Shown here: piece by piece, positions 41,149 through 52,104 of the stretch
Layout: each line of letters starts with the position of its first letter
How positions within the stretch are numbered: position 1 is the first letter of the stretch
DNA from: Sepioteuthis lessoniana
Lineage: Eukaryota > Mollusca > Cephalopoda > Myopsida > Loliginidae
DNA: 64,000 bases
NCBI GenBank assembly: GCA_963585895.1
Contig: OY757907.1
Span: 114,856,648-114,920,647, forward strand
Direction: 5' to 3'
Made by a program: the position numbers and the translations under genes
Notes under the pieces: model-generated
The model's input: only the letters and a program-made list of their open reading frames with translations
Told to the model about the DNA's origin: nothing
Database searches by the model: none

Positions 41149-41391
41149 TTACTTCCAATCTAAGATTGATATTTGCACAACCTCTCGAGGCGGGGAAGAT
41201 CGAAAGATAGACGTAACAGTGTGCGTTTTGCGAGAAAAATATTCACCGTGTATGAAGTGTTCTTCGCCATCTGCGTTATATTCAAAATCTAGCTTACCTG
41301 CTGACCCATGAAATATAATCCAGACACAGCTATAAAGGTGTGATTTCACTGAATTTTCTCCATACCACTCTGCTAACTTAGCGTGGAGCAA
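41149..41391 (-). CDS. Candidate exon, possible beta-sandwich (PLAT-like) fragment
   Basis: The minus strand is open for 80 codons without an ATG start: AKLAEWYGENSVKSHLYSCV, WIIFHGSAGKLDFEYNADGE, EHFIHGEYFSRKTHTVTSIF, SSPPREVVQISILDWK, stop. The pattern VWI..HGS.GKL.F...F..GE....T.....R...P.EVVQISI resembles a PLAT/LH2 domain's middle strands, but this is an impression only. A strong donor (GCAG|GTAAGC) at 41298 would end a shorter exon; acceptors TTAGCAG and TTCAG lie near 41370. Its composition is the most protein-like of the unassigned frames. Confidence 0.3.
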   Translation of the reverse strand: MLHAKLAEWYGENSVKSHLYSCVWIIFHGSAGKLDFEYNADGEEHFIHGEYFSRKTHTVTSIFRSSPPREVVQISILDWK

Positions 41392-41739
41392 ATAAAATCT
41401 TAATAACGAAGATATATATGTGGTCTAATAATATTTATATAGAGAAAACAGTATAACACATTCAGTACATAGGTAGGAATATACACAGAGGCTACTGTAT
41501 GATTATTATAATCCAGTATGTCTATCTTTTTTTAATTTCGTAGAAAGCTTTACATGTTATACGCTTGGAAATAAAGTCTCCTTTTATCATCATATTTCAT
41601 CCACTATATTACTGAATTTGAGATTACGAATAGAAAAGAAGTAAATAACACGACTTCGGTGTCTTTATTTGATGGCATCACAGTCGTGGGGAGTTGTGAA
41701 ATGCAAAAGCCATTTGTATGGAAGAAACGAAATGGTTGG

Positions 41740-41832
41740 ATTTCACTAACAGCTGGGAGGATAAGGAGATTCATACCTTTCCCAAGGATATAAACCTGAA
41801 AGTGAACCCGATAGATTGGAGTTGGAATTTAT
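41740..41832 (-). mobile_element. SINE-A internal fragment, reverse
   Basis: AGCTGGGAGGATAAGGAGAT, ACCTTTCCCAAGGATATAAA and GAAAGTGAACCCGATAG match the reverse of the SINE-A body as seen at 25.0 kb. Confidence 0.55.
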
Positions 41833-41839
41833 GGGACTA

Positions 41840-42550
41840 CCGGAGACTTTCTTGGGTTATTCGTCTAGATTGGGTTTTGGTTTTTGATTCCTTATTCGGT
41901 TGGTTTCTTCTTAGCCCATCTTAATTGGAAGGCGTCTTCTTGTCTGTAGAAGGCTGCTAAAGGATTTCTGAATGAAAGAAAGAACAGAGACAATACCTCT
42001 TAATTTTCAAATGTATTTCTTGGTTCAACAATCATTCGGTGTGTGGGGAAAATTCTATTTGAATTCAAATGAAATAGTTGCGTCTCCCAGACAAGGTGTT
42101 AAACATACACTAACTCTTTTCGAATTGATCTGTCTAAATTTGGTGTTTTTAGTAATGGGTGATAAGTCCATTTGGTGCTTTTGATAAAGGCAGCTATAAA
42201 CAGAGACGGCTGCTACAGGTGGAAGAGTAAACTAGCGTGCTGCTAAGCAGACACATGGTTTCCGTAGCAGTAGCAGGAGAAAGTTGGTCTTTTCTATCCA
42301 ACGGTCTCTACTGGAAAGAGACAATTTTTTTTCTCGTGCCCTTAGGTCTATTTTAAGGCATGTACAGTTCCAACTTCCTGTCAAGGGCTTCTGGGAATTT
42401 CTACACTTCCTGAATTTACTTTATTTTATTTATCTATTTTTTCGAATCTCTACCAACTCACTAATTATCATGTCTTAGTCCAGCACGTTATTCCTCACGC
42501 CACTGACACTTTCCCATTAGTAATACTCTCGTATTCATTTAAAGTATGCG
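41840..42550. other. Unassigned DNA
   Basis: Small plus-strand open frames (41972-42184, 42284-42478) show no recognised motif. Confidence 0.4.
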
Positions 42551-42552
42551 AG

Positions 42553-42600
42553 TATATATATATATATATATATGTTGAAAGAGATAGAGAGAGATAGAGA
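42553..42600. repeat. (TA)n then GATAGA-rich microsatellite
   Basis: About 10 TA units followed by AGAGATAGAGAGAGATAGAG. Confidence 0.85.
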
Positions 42601-42604
42601 GATT

Positions 42605-43395
42605 GGGAGTCGCACATGTTTAAAGAATTATGTATATGTATATACGTATACTCTATGCATATGCATACTTCAATGCATAAAGAAAAATAAATATGTCAGA
42701 TGAACATTACCATTCCGTCGATGAGATATTACATAGACATCCATATAATTGTTATTATTAACACAACTTCCCATCCGAGAAGATCTCTTGCACCTGTTTC
42801 TTTCAATATCAATGATATGCTGTAGACTATATCCTTGAAAATACAGGAAGAATACACGTGCAGACATTTTGTAACATATATCAATTACTTTCAGTACTAT
42901 CTCTCAATCTTGATAAATTTTCACTCCTCATTTACCAGGCCCGCCAAAGAACTTATATGAGTGTAATTTATTTCGATAAAACGAATTTCCGCTGAGTCAG
43001 CTTTTGTTCATTTAGCAAGAATGCTTTTTGGGAAGGTATGAATGTATATGTCTATCGTGTGTCAAATCTTTAGATAATTTCAGGCGTAAAATATCTTGTC
43101 TCAGAAATGTCATGATGGTTCACAGAAAATACATTGAGAGAGAACTTGAGCAAGAACATCTCTTCTTGCTACCGCATAGATAGTAATAACAGTAAAATCT
43201 GTTACAATCATTGCAGACCCCGTCATATGCTAGTATATGCAATGCACTGTGGAAGTCGATATGTTGTGAACAGATGTCAAGAAGGCATAAATGACTGTCT
43301 GAAATAAAATCAGCTGTTTTCGGTTAAAAACCAATAGCCGAAATTTAGATGAAAAATTCAACATGAGATTCAAAAATCTGTTCCTTTTCAAAGTT
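42605..43395. other. AT-rich DNA, nothing supported
   Basis: No recognised feature. Confidence 0.5.
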
Positions 43396-43401
43396 TCTTG
43401 C

Positions 43402-43478
<77 letters not shown>

Positions 43479-43502
43479 GTATATATATATATATATATAT
43501 AT
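43402..43502. repeat. (CA)37 with (TA)n: longest CA tract in the window
   Basis: About 74 bp of perfect CA followed by ATGTA and about 12 TA units. Confidence 0.95.
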
Positions 43503-43504
43503 GG

Positions 43505-44050
43505 CTGTTTCATGTATTTATAAGTAAAGTTTGGGAAATATCAGTGATAGAGAATATGTTGATATAGGTTATGATAACGAAAACTCATTCAACGCAGCGT
43601 CGTCACTCAGTTTCTCGCGCATACTACTGTCAGCTTTATGTGTATGTGTGTGGTCAATGAAAATAACTTCATAAAAACATGAAGGGAATTAATATATTTT
43701 TAGAATTATATATATATTTTCATGAGTAGATATCAGGAAAAAGTATAACGGAATCACATTAATATGTAGAATAGAATGGCTTTTTGTCATTTACAAGCTT
43801 GTTTGGCTGAGAACTTTTCAGCTAGCCACTCCGGCGATAACATATTCTATCATCTTAATTGAAACAATATCTTGAAAAAAATATCAGATTAGGCAGCACA
43901 CACACACACATGTGCATATAATGAAGAAATATATGTACGTTTGCATGTACAGCATTTTGTTGTCTGAAATATATCTCCCCACCAAGAAAAAATTGATAAT
44001 GCAGCAAATGTAATTTACACTGAGCGGTTAGATTGGTTTTTCACAGTCAC
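43505..44050. other. AT-rich DNA with short CA/TA runs
   Basis: A short CA run at about 43897. Nothing else supported. Confidence 0.45.
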
Positions 44051-44056
44051 ATTTGG

Positions 44057-45830
44057 TTATACACTGCCAGTCAAAAGTACTTGGTCACCATCAAAAAAAA
44101 TTATTTCTCATATTTTTTTAAAGAAACAAGTTAAGCATCCCAGTGTTTTTATTCATTATGCTAAATACAAGTCTTCCTCGATAATTTTGACCTTATAATA
44201 GCATGATATCCTTGAAAAATTGATTTGAAGCGTTTCTCTTTCAGAGTACTGAGCATGAATAAAATGCTTAGTACTACCCTTTTTAAATATACAGAGGACA
44301 ATTTCATCAGAGTCACCAGCTTGCGTGACAGAAGACTGACTGCTATAAACATCACTGTATTAAGGAACAAATATCGTGAAAAAATGTGGCAACATTCCTA
44401 GTGAAGAGAAGATTGGCTTATAAAGTGGAAATTCTGTCCAGAAACCACTGTGGAGGAAGGAAAACAATGTTAAAATGTTCCAGAGTGCTAAATTTTATAA
44501 AGATTGGACAATAGCCCTTTGGACTTACGAATTCAAAATGTTTAAGTTAAATGGGAGTGTCTATATGCTGTGAAGAGTTGGTGAAAGAGTTGCAACCCAT
44601 TGTATCACACTAACCATGAAGCATGGAGAAAAGTATGTTATGGTATTCGTTGGGGCTTTTTCCAATTGCAATGTCGGGGATTTACACCAGGTCAAGAGCA
44701 AATTAAATCAGACCGGCTCTCCCAGCATACTGGAGCATCATGCGATCCCATCTGGAACGTGGATAATGGCCCAAGGATTTGTAGATAATAGAACATAATG
44801 ACCCAAAGAATACCAGTAATCTCTGCGAGGGTTACCTTAAAAGCAAAGACGAACAGCACGCACTTCAACTGATGTTTTAGCAGGTGCAATCGGTGGGCTT
44901 AAATCTCATTAGAGTGTTGTGCGATGAATTTGACTGAAAAGTCAGTGCTAAACAGCCCACAAGTGAGTCTCAGCTTTGGCAACATGTGTAGGAAAGCAGG
45001 GCATAGTTATCAACATTATAGCTTCAGTATTTAGTGGAAAGTATGTCAAGAATTTGTGAATCAGTAATAGCGGCCGAAACGGGGTCATTTTCATGAATAA
45101 AAGTTTAGAATTATTTTTTTTATTTATTGCGGACATTTTGACCTCATCTTGGTAGTTTTTGTGTTGTTTCTTCTTTCACTACGTTTCGGCCAAATTTCAC
45201 CCCTGGCCTTCTACAGGTGATTTTACCGCGACCTCGGATAGGAATGCTAAGTCTCGTAATTGTATCCCCAGTAATTACTGCCTTCCATAGTTGTTGTCTA
45301 TTGCACCACGTTTTTGACCAAGTAAACCTCTTGCCGGCTTGGGTTGGATTTGAAACTGCTATCTTCTGACAATGCTCACCTGGAACAGTAGAGACTCAAC
45401 GCCCCTATCCGCTGCGCCACGATAGACAACAACTATGGAAGGCAGTAATTACTGGGGATACGATTACAAGACTCTGCATTCCTATCCGAGGTCGCGGTAA
45501 AATCATCTAAAGAAGGCCAGAGGTGAAATTTGACCGAAACGTTCTGAAAGAAGAAACAACACAAAAACTACCAAGATGAGGACAAAAAGTCCGCAATTAA
45601 TAAAAAAAAATAATTCTCAGATTCAGAAACCTCATCTCAAAATGATTCCAATTAAAAAACAAAGTTTAGAAGTTCTTTTTCTATGTTTAATATGCATTTA
45701 ATTAGCTCAGGCAGACTTGCATTTAGTATAATTAAAAAAAAACATTCTGGTGCTTAAAATTTTCCTTGAAAATAATACTTTTAAGATCAGGAATAAAAAT
45801 TTCTGAGTTTGTCCAAATACTTTGGACTGG

Positions 45831-45838
<8 letters not shown>
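44057..45838 (+). mobile_element. Tc1-like transposon relic, interrupted by a fold-back element
   Basis: The ends are TATACACTGCCAGTCAAAAG (44059) and, inverted, TATAAACTACCAGTCCAAAG (right end about 45838), a typical Tc1-like terminal pair. The transposase can be followed from about 44500: WTIALWTYEFKMFKLNGSVY, then YVMVFVGAFSNCNVGDLHQV, LNQTGSPSILEHHAIPSGTW, QGFV, and later SLSFGNMCRKAGHS with a degraded C-terminus to about 45100. The first catalytic aspartate position (usually WSDESKF) reads WTYEFKM here, so it is lost. Stops and frameshifts abound. The fold-back insert at 45107-45617 separates it from its right end. Confidence 0.8.
45107..45617. mobile_element. Fold-back element: about 195-bp inverted arms around a tRNA-like core
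   Basis: Arms 45107-45301 and 45422-45616 are reverse complements at roughly nine bases in ten (for example TTACTGCCTTCCATAGTTGT against its complement at 45425). The 120-bp centre, read on the minus strand, has CGTGGCGCAGCGGATAGGGG (A-box form) and AGCAGTTTCAAATCCAACCC (B-box form), that is, a tRNA-like SINE head. It is inserted in the Tc1-like relic. The whole could form a hairpin of about 190 bp. Confidence 0.8.

Positions 45839-45901
<63 letters not shown>
45835..45901. repeat. (TA)33 microsatellite
   Basis: A long TA run at the Tc1-like right end. Tc1 elements insert at TA. Confidence 0.95.
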
Positions 45902-45903
<2 letters not shown>

Positions 45904-45904
45904 A

Positions 45905-46954
45905 ATGAGCATATCTAAGTCAACGTAAAGGTCTTTACTCTCATGGGTGGGTTATTCTGTATTTTGGAGGATTCGCATCAGAATTATCAAAGCTTATTAG
46001 ATGCACATATTAGTGTGTAAATGCCATCAGTAGTTTGATGGTTATCCAGCGAGCTCCCAAAATAAATCGTTTATATAATACATTTGATTCTCTTTGGATT
46101 CCTGGGTTTTATACCCTTGTGCTTAATTAATCAGACAAAGAAAACCGTTAAATCAAGAAGAAAGTTTACTGCATAATCGATTATGCATGAAACTAAGTAC
46201 GATCATACATTGATTTATGTGTATTCTTCTATGAAATCAAATAGAAATCATGGACTGGATATTGACATTGTAGATAGAGGAATAGAGAAATATTTTTGAG
46301 GGTTAATGTAAAACGTAAGAAGATTTAGAAGGGAACTTAATAAAATCATAAATTGGAATGACAAAGAAAGAAAAAAATATAAGCGATATGAAGTGAGAAG
46401 ATAAAGACAGTTTAAGTGAGAGTGTGGCAGAGTAAATTTGGAGGAGTGAATTCCCCGTTAGGTATATAAGAACTTCACAATGTAGAATTGATTAGAACAA
46501 TGTTGCAAGGCGATGTTAACTTGAAAGAAATTTGAGAATCGTGGGAAAAATATGGCGGAGCTTTCTGATCAGAAACTCAAAAGGAAGATAGAGAATTATT
46601 AGGAAATCTTCCAGACAATATGGCGTTGAAGAAGAGGAAAAAAATTATTCAGTGCAATTTGCAGATTCGTATCTGGGACTCAGCTTAAAATAAGAGTTAG
46701 CAGAAGAAAAAGCAAGAATCAGTAAAACTCGAAAACTGGTTCGATGAAAAGTGCATCATTATACTGATTTCTTTATAATTTGATATTCAATCTCGAAGCA
46801 TTTTTATAGGAATTAAGAATCCGGCTTCTCCCAATCTAATGTTTCTATCTGCTTTCAAATATTATTACATTAATTACACAATTATCAGGTCGAGACTGCA
46901 CAAGTCTCTGATTAAGAAACAAACATACACTCTCTATATACTCTTATACCCCAC

Positions 46955-46955
<1 letters not shown>
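45905..46955. other. A-rich DNA, nothing supported
   Basis: 1 kb with purine bias from 46260 on. Weakly protein-like pieces near 46540-46740 do not form a continuous frame. Confidence 0.4.

Positions 46956-46960
<5 letters not shown>

Positions 46961-47011
<51 letters not shown>
46961..47011. repeat. (TA)25 microsatellite
   Basis: Uninterrupted TA run before a SINE-A. Confidence 0.95.
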
Positions 47012-47014
<3 letters not shown>

Positions 47015-47016
<2 letters not shown>

Positions 47017-47201
47017 GGGGGAGTTCGGGGTTTAATACTTATAGACGTAGGAAATGAACATGACGACACGAGTTTAAATCCAAAAACTGAGTGCCTTTCT
47101 CATAACGCTAAAATCATTTGGAATGTTATGAATCCCACTACTGTCTCTCCAGCTACGAGTAAAGAGTAAGGCAGACTGAACATTTTAACCTTGGAATGGC
47201 A

Positions 47202-47203
<2 letters not shown>
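47015..47203 (+). mobile_element. tRNA-derived SINE (family A), diverged
   Basis: GGTTTAATACTTATAGACGT, GTAGGAAATGAACATGACGA, B box GAGTTTAAATCC, ATCATTTGGAATGTTATGAA and TCTCCAGCTACGAGTAAAG. The 3' end is cut by (TA)n. Confidence 0.55.
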
Positions 47204-47273
<70 letters not shown>

Positions 47274-47275
47274 TT
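47204..47275. repeat. (TA)n(TAGA)n microsatellite
   Basis: About 15 TA units then about nine TAGA/GATA units. Confidence 0.95.
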
Positions 47276-47449
47276 ATAGATTTTGATAGATAAACTTTAG
47301 AATAGACATTCTTAAAAACACATGAAAAAATACGCTGATAAACCCAAAAATTATGAAGTTTCCATTGAGGAGTATGTCTTCAATTTTATAAAATGCGTAT
47401 GATAATATCAGTAAAGTAACTCATGTAAAAATATCGTAATTCTTTTTAG

Positions 47450-47450
<1 letters not shown>

Positions 47451-47544
<94 letters not shown>

Positions 47545-47570
47545 GAGACAGAGAGAGAGAGAGAGGAGAG
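47451..47570. repeat. (TA)25(GA)n compound microsatellite
   Basis: TA run then a GA tract with GACA interruptions. Confidence 0.95.
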
Positions 47571-47589
47571 AGTTTGTGTGAGTGTGATT

Positions 47590-47775
47590 TGAGTCACTTC
47601 TGGTCAAACGGTTATCATCATAAGAGATTGGCTCGGCTACACGTGTTCAAAACCCAGACAAGGCTGTTTCATAGAGCAGTAAAACCTTTGAGAAAGGTAT
47701 TAGTTGGGTCTTCTGGCTATTGCTATGGGTAAATTGTCTGGCTGCGAGAGATCTTTAACTTTGATGTTGTAACCA
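47590..47775 (+). mobile_element. tRNA-derived SINE (family A), old
   Basis: CTGGTCAAACGGTTATCATC, B-box-like GTGTTCAAAACCCAG, CAGTAAAACCTTTGAGAAAGG and TATTGCTATGGGTAAATTG keep the A order with many substitutions. Confidence 0.5.
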
Positions 47776-47831
47776 ATCAATGAAAATGAAAAATAACTTT
47801 GTTTCTCAATCTTTTGGTAACGGCGTTGTAA

Positions 47832-47832
<1 letters not shown>

Positions 47833-47874
<42 letters not shown>

Positions 47875-48000
47875 TTGTGTGTGTGTATGTGTGTGTGTTA
47901 AGACCTACGTCCCCAACGGATTGCAACGGGGGTGTAAACACTCACAAATACACACACTCACATACACATATAAGCGTGTGTATGCGTGTGTGGGGGGGTG
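47833..48000. repeat. (CA)n and (TG)n runs, partly palindromic
   Basis: A CA run of about 40 bp is followed within 5 bp by TG runs. The two can pair as a hairpin around ACATTGTG. A second CA/TG pair follows at 47940-47998. Confidence 0.85.
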
Positions 48001-48004
48001 TTTA

Positions 48005-48700
48005 AGTGTAACTGCTGATAGGGGATGACGAAGTATATAATGTGTTTCCAATCACTTGAGAAAGAGAGTAAAAGAAAAGAAATAACACATTACTGAAAAA
48101 AATTAAATTTTATTGCAATCAACAAAGCATTGCATATATTTAGTATTGTCTTGTTCTGAATTATAAATACCTAGAAGAAAGGTTTTAATTAGATAAAAGC
48201 TGGTGATGAAAATGAAGATTGTTTTCTTTCAAATGTCTTTTTCAGAATAAACCAAGAATTTAGAAAATGAAAGTAAAAAAAAAACAAAAAACAAAAACCA
48301 AAAAAAAAAAACAACCGCTCATTACTATATCGAACAATTCACAAACTAATAAGTTAATTCTAATCCTTTCTTGCTTAAAATATTTAATGGCTCCAAAAAT
48401 CTCATGCAATATGATTTTAGGGGCCAATATTAATTTAAATCATTCAGCAATTCAAAACACACAAGCGGTTACAGGCGACTCAAACTCATCAGAATGCAAC
48501 AACTTAAACAGATAACTACTGTTCCTTCAAGTCTACATTTCAACTACTGCAACTAACTCATTTTCATATCTCCAACTTCCTTACAACGGTGCACACTTCA
48601 ATAATATAATTTATCTTTAAAAAGTAATTATCTTTAACAATTTTCATAAGTTCCCAGCAGCGGATTAGAGCTAGCTTTAACCGGTCTCGGAGATAATTAG
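48005..48700. other. AT-rich DNA; AATAAA on the minus strand
   Basis: GCAATAAAATTT on the minus strand near 48100 is a polyadenylation-like signal about 670 bp downstream of the YY1-like site at 48773. No coding sequence between them is supported. Confidence 0.3.
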
Positions 48701-48719
48701 TTTATCCGCTACCTTTCGC

Positions 48720-48800
48720 CATGGTGATTACTAATGCACAGCGAAATCCCATGATGTTTGGTCAATGAAGATCGCCATCTTGGAAAATTGTGGTCATGTG
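48720..48800 (-). promoter_or_regulatory. YY1-type motif with nearby E box
   Basis: The minus strand has AAGATGGCG (48773-48781) and CACATGA nearby. ATGGCGAAAGG (about 48716) and ATGGCGCC (48979, plus strand) are in the same stretch. AAGATGGCG is the core of start-site YY1 elements in animal promoters. The only in-frame product is about 15 codons, so this may be a non-coding start or chance. Confidence 0.25.
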
Positions 48801-48984
48801 ATCAAAAGAAGAGATTAGAGTTGTAAGAACCGCTGATAAGATTTCTCTGAAATTGTTGTTGACCAAAAGTTGAATGGAGATAGGTAGATAAAGATAAAAA
48901 ATGGTAAAGTCTTTAAAAAAAATGATGAATAGTAAAGTATGAAGTGATTAGAATGTTGGAAGAGAGACAAAAATAAAAATGGCG

Positions 48985-49565
48985 CCGATGTATAATGGAG
49001 AAAAAAGAATCAAAAAGAAAGAAAGAAACGCTTCAAAAAGCCAAGTGGATGTTCGACGAAATAATAGAAGTAATATTTTCTGTTGGAACTGATAAAAGAA
49101 AAGGAAACAAGGAGAGGGAATAAATTAACAAGAAACGAATTGCTAAAGCTAGATTAAAAAGGAACTTAAGTCAGGTACAATTTCAAAGAGATACAGGAAA
49201 AAAGAATGGGAATGAAAGAGGCTTAAAATAGTTGAAAGTGAATTCAGAATATGTAAAAAAAATCACAATTTACTACACAAATAGAGAATCTGCTGCGTTC
49301 TCGTTATCACAACGTTTCATGATGATATTTACACTTCGGTTTCGGAAGAACTGATGGATTTTAATAAGCATTCATGGCTATATCCCGCTTTTCGAAAATT
49401 TGGATCAGTGCAAGGGACTTTCAGTGTGACCTCAGACATCAAATAATTACCATTTAGTTGCAGAGTAATAGAAGAAATTCTGTGATCATTTAGGTTATAC
49501 CATTTTAAGTGTTTTATTTTCAGAGAAATTTCGCTAAGATATAGCACATCTGTAGTGGTAGCGAT
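48985..49565. other. Purine-rich to mixed DNA, nothing supported
   Basis: No recognised feature. The minus-strand 72-codon frame at 49329-49547 lacks motifs. Confidence 0.45.
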
Positions 49566-49571
49566 CCCTTA

Positions 49572-49700
<129 letters not shown>

Positions 49701-49704
49701 ATTG

Positions 49705-49984
49705 GAGGTGCCCGTAGTGTAACGGTTATCGTCGTAGGATATGGACACGGTGACATGAGTTCAAATCCTGGAAGAGGCTGATTGCATTTCACATACCACT
49801 AATACCCTTGAGAAAGGTTAATCCAATTATTCTCCCTCCAGTTATGGGTAAATAGTAGGACAGAGTTGGTTCTTCAGCCTTGGTGAGGCAACTAGTCTAG
49901 GAGAAGGAAAAACTCTGTATTCAAACCTGTTAAACTCCGCTTAAAAGTTGACCTGGTGTCATATCATGCCCGAACGGAGGGGTT

Positions 49985-50020
<36 letters not shown>
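49705..50020 (+). mobile_element. tRNA-derived SINE (family A), full length with (TA)n tail
   Basis: GGAGGTGCCCGTAGTGTAAC, GTTATCGTCGTAGGATATGG, B box GAGTTCAAATCCTGG, CTCCCTCCAGTTATGGGTAA, GCAACTAGTCTAGGAGAAGG, AAGTTGACCTGGTGTCATAT, GAACGGAGGGGTTGG, then TA repeats to 50020. Confidence 0.85.
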
Positions 50021-50021
<1 letters not shown>

Positions 50022-50036
50022 TATGTGTCTGTATTT

Positions 50037-50311
50037 ACTAACCCCTCCACCTAGTCATGATGGGACACAAGGCCAATTTTATGCGGACTTTTACTGGTTT
50101 GGATTTAGTTTTTAATTCTCCTAGACTTACTCCCTAACTAAGGCTAAAGAACCCAGTCTATCCAGCTATCTACTCATATCTGGAGCGAAAATAAGAGGAT
50201 TTGTGTCTTTCCCAATGGCATTAGAGCTTTTTGAAATGAAATCAGTTTTAGTCCTGGATTTGAACTAATTTCGCCGTGGTCAAATTCCTACAACAATAAC
50301 CATTACACTAT
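50037..50311 (-). mobile_element. tRNA-derived SINE (family A), full length, reverse
   Basis: ACCCCTCCACCTAGTCATGA, GACACAAGGCCAATTTTATG, GGCATTAGAGCTTTTTGAAA and CCTGGATTTGAACTAATTTC appear in reverse SINE-A order, ending AACCATTACAC. It forms a tail-to-tail inverted pair with the forward copy 17 bp away. Confidence 0.75.
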
Positions 50312-50333
50312 ATATATATATATATATAATCTT

Positions 50334-50725
50334 TTATGAAGGTTTTCTGAAATTAGTCGACGAGTTCATGTATCTCGGCAACATTGTGTCATCAAATGAA
50401 AGTTGTATTAATATTCGCCGAGGGAAGGTGTGGGCAGCTATCGATAGGCTACCAATCATATGGCAGGTTCGATCTATCCGATACAAGAAAATGGGATTTC
50501 TCCTAAGCAGTGATTGTATCAAATATTGAACAAATCCTGGAAGATTTAACCGACGAAACAACAGCTGTTTGGCCACTTACTTGGATTTTTTTACATTTGG
50601 GAGGTAAGACGAACAAGACATGGTGGACACTGCTGGGAAAAACAAGGGCGATAACTTAGGTGACATTCTCTTATGACTCCCTACACATGGACCAGCCAGT
50701 GGTGGTCGACCAGCCAGAACGTTAC
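50334..50725 (+). mobile_element. RTE-type LINE pol relic, C-terminal part
   Basis: The plus strand reads EGFLKLVDEFMYLGNIVSSN, ESCINIRRGKVWAAIDRLPI, then in shifted frames NPGRFNRRNNSCLA (family: NKSW..HPTKQQLYGHL), RRTRHGGHCW and HGPASGGRPARTLH. This is the only forward-strand copy of this pol segment that covers the region after the catalytic core. Confidence 0.75.
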
Positions 50726-50729
50726 ATAA

Positions 50730-51440
50730 ATATAATATAAAAATATAAAAAAAAGCTTTATATTCAAGATGATGTTGAATTTTCTCGATCCAACCAATTC
50801 GGCTATCATGTTTTATTGAAAATGCCCTAAGACATCTATCAAACAAGAACCAGTATTATCGAACTGTGTGATGAATAATTAGATTTGTAAGTAGGTTACA
50901 CGAGTCTACATCATTCGCTTCCTGGTCTGACCTGGAGCGTTTTAGTTTCCTCTATAGTAACCCCTTCACTTTAATATTTTCGAACAACTTATAATTAAAC
51001 AAATTGAAAAAAAGGACAGAATTAAAAGTGTTTTAATACATATGACGAAAAAAAGATATATCATTTATCCCCGAATGTTCATTTAGTACATTCAGATTCG
51101 CTGGTAAACAAAGGTACATTTATATTATTGATATGATAAAAGTTGAGCAATTTTACATGAAAACAAGTGGCTTATTGTTTAATGTGATGGGAAAAGGGAA
51201 TGTATGTATGTTCAGGTTGAAGTCTCTTTAATATATATTGACAATTTATTATTCAAAAGTAAAAAAACAAAAACAAAAGAGGTTATTTCCTTAAAAATCA
51301 TTTAGATTTTTCATACAGCTTTATCTGTAGTGTCGAACTCAAAGAAAACAATGTATTATTCTACAGAGAACTGATTTGAATACGAAAAATAAGTTAATAA
51401 CAAAGAACAGAGTACAATAGAAAATTCATTCCATTACTGA
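50730..51440. other. AT-rich DNA, nothing supported
   Basis: No recognised feature. Confidence 0.5.
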
Positions 51441-51446
51441 AGATGA

Positions 51447-51716
51447 AACGCAGAAACAAAAACTGTAAAATACATTTTAAATGAAATTAAAAGCATGGCC
51501 CCAACAATGAAAAAGAAAAATCTTCCTGAGATTTTTGAAGAAGAAACTGAAAATGAAGAAATATGTCCCAAGGAATTTCTAGATGGATGTTTCTCCACAA
51601 GAGAACAGATTCTTTAACACATTATAACTAAAAATGTTAATTTTCCGATTTTAAATGAAAATATTATAAGGAAAAACATTAATCTGGATAGTAAACATAC
51701 TGAAATAATTGTTTAA
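51447..51716 (+). pseudogene. Protein-like open stretch with one internal stop, unknown family
   Basis: One frame is open for 89 codons except a single TAA at 51615. It includes MAPTMKKKNLPEIFEEETEN, ICPKEFLDGCFSTREQIL, stop, ITKNVNFPILNENIIRKNIN. The first half is acidic and hydrophilic. It may be a decayed exon or transposon piece. The open stretch at 52172 on the same strand could belong with it. No family recognised. Confidence 0.25.
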
Positions 51717-51807
51717 CCTTTATTGCCGTAAATACATTTTATTCATGCAAATTTTATTTAGAAATATCTAAATTGTAAGTATTTCAGGAGATATTTATAT
51801 TTATTGT

Positions 51808-51994
51808 ACCCAGGTCGAGTCATACGAAAGACTTTAAAAATGGAACTTGATACCACCTTGCTTAACACTCAGCATTATAAGGTACGGTTCAAGGGTAAAG
51901 TGGAGCAATCCTGGGAATGGATTAGCGCCCTCCCCTACACCTTGGTGTAGTAGCTATCGAAAAGGGAGCCTTCGGGTCACCCTCGACTATGGTA
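51808..51994 (+). mobile_element. tRNA-derived SINE (family D), 5'-truncated, young
   Basis: Starts in the body at CCAGGTCGAGTCATACG, lacks the tRNA head, and runs to CCTCGACTATGG. It differs from the copy at 4.9 kb at about three positions only. The missing 5' end is consistent with incomplete reverse transcription. Confidence 0.8.
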
Positions 51995-52104
51995 ACTATC
52001 ATTGAAAAACTAATGGGTTAGGATTGAGAAAAATTGAGGAATTTTCCGACTTCGCACCAAGTCTGAATTGATATTAAATCCTTTTTAGTGGTTAGAAGAT
52101 CAAG

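Noticed and set aside
43230-43472. Minus-strand frame beginning with a VCVCVC run
   Set aside because: Most of it is the (CA)n microsatellite; the remainder has no motif.
45302-45421. Possible tRNA gene in the fold-back core
   Set aside because: A/B-box-like spacing but with an over-long interval and no closed cloverleaf; treated as SINE-derived.
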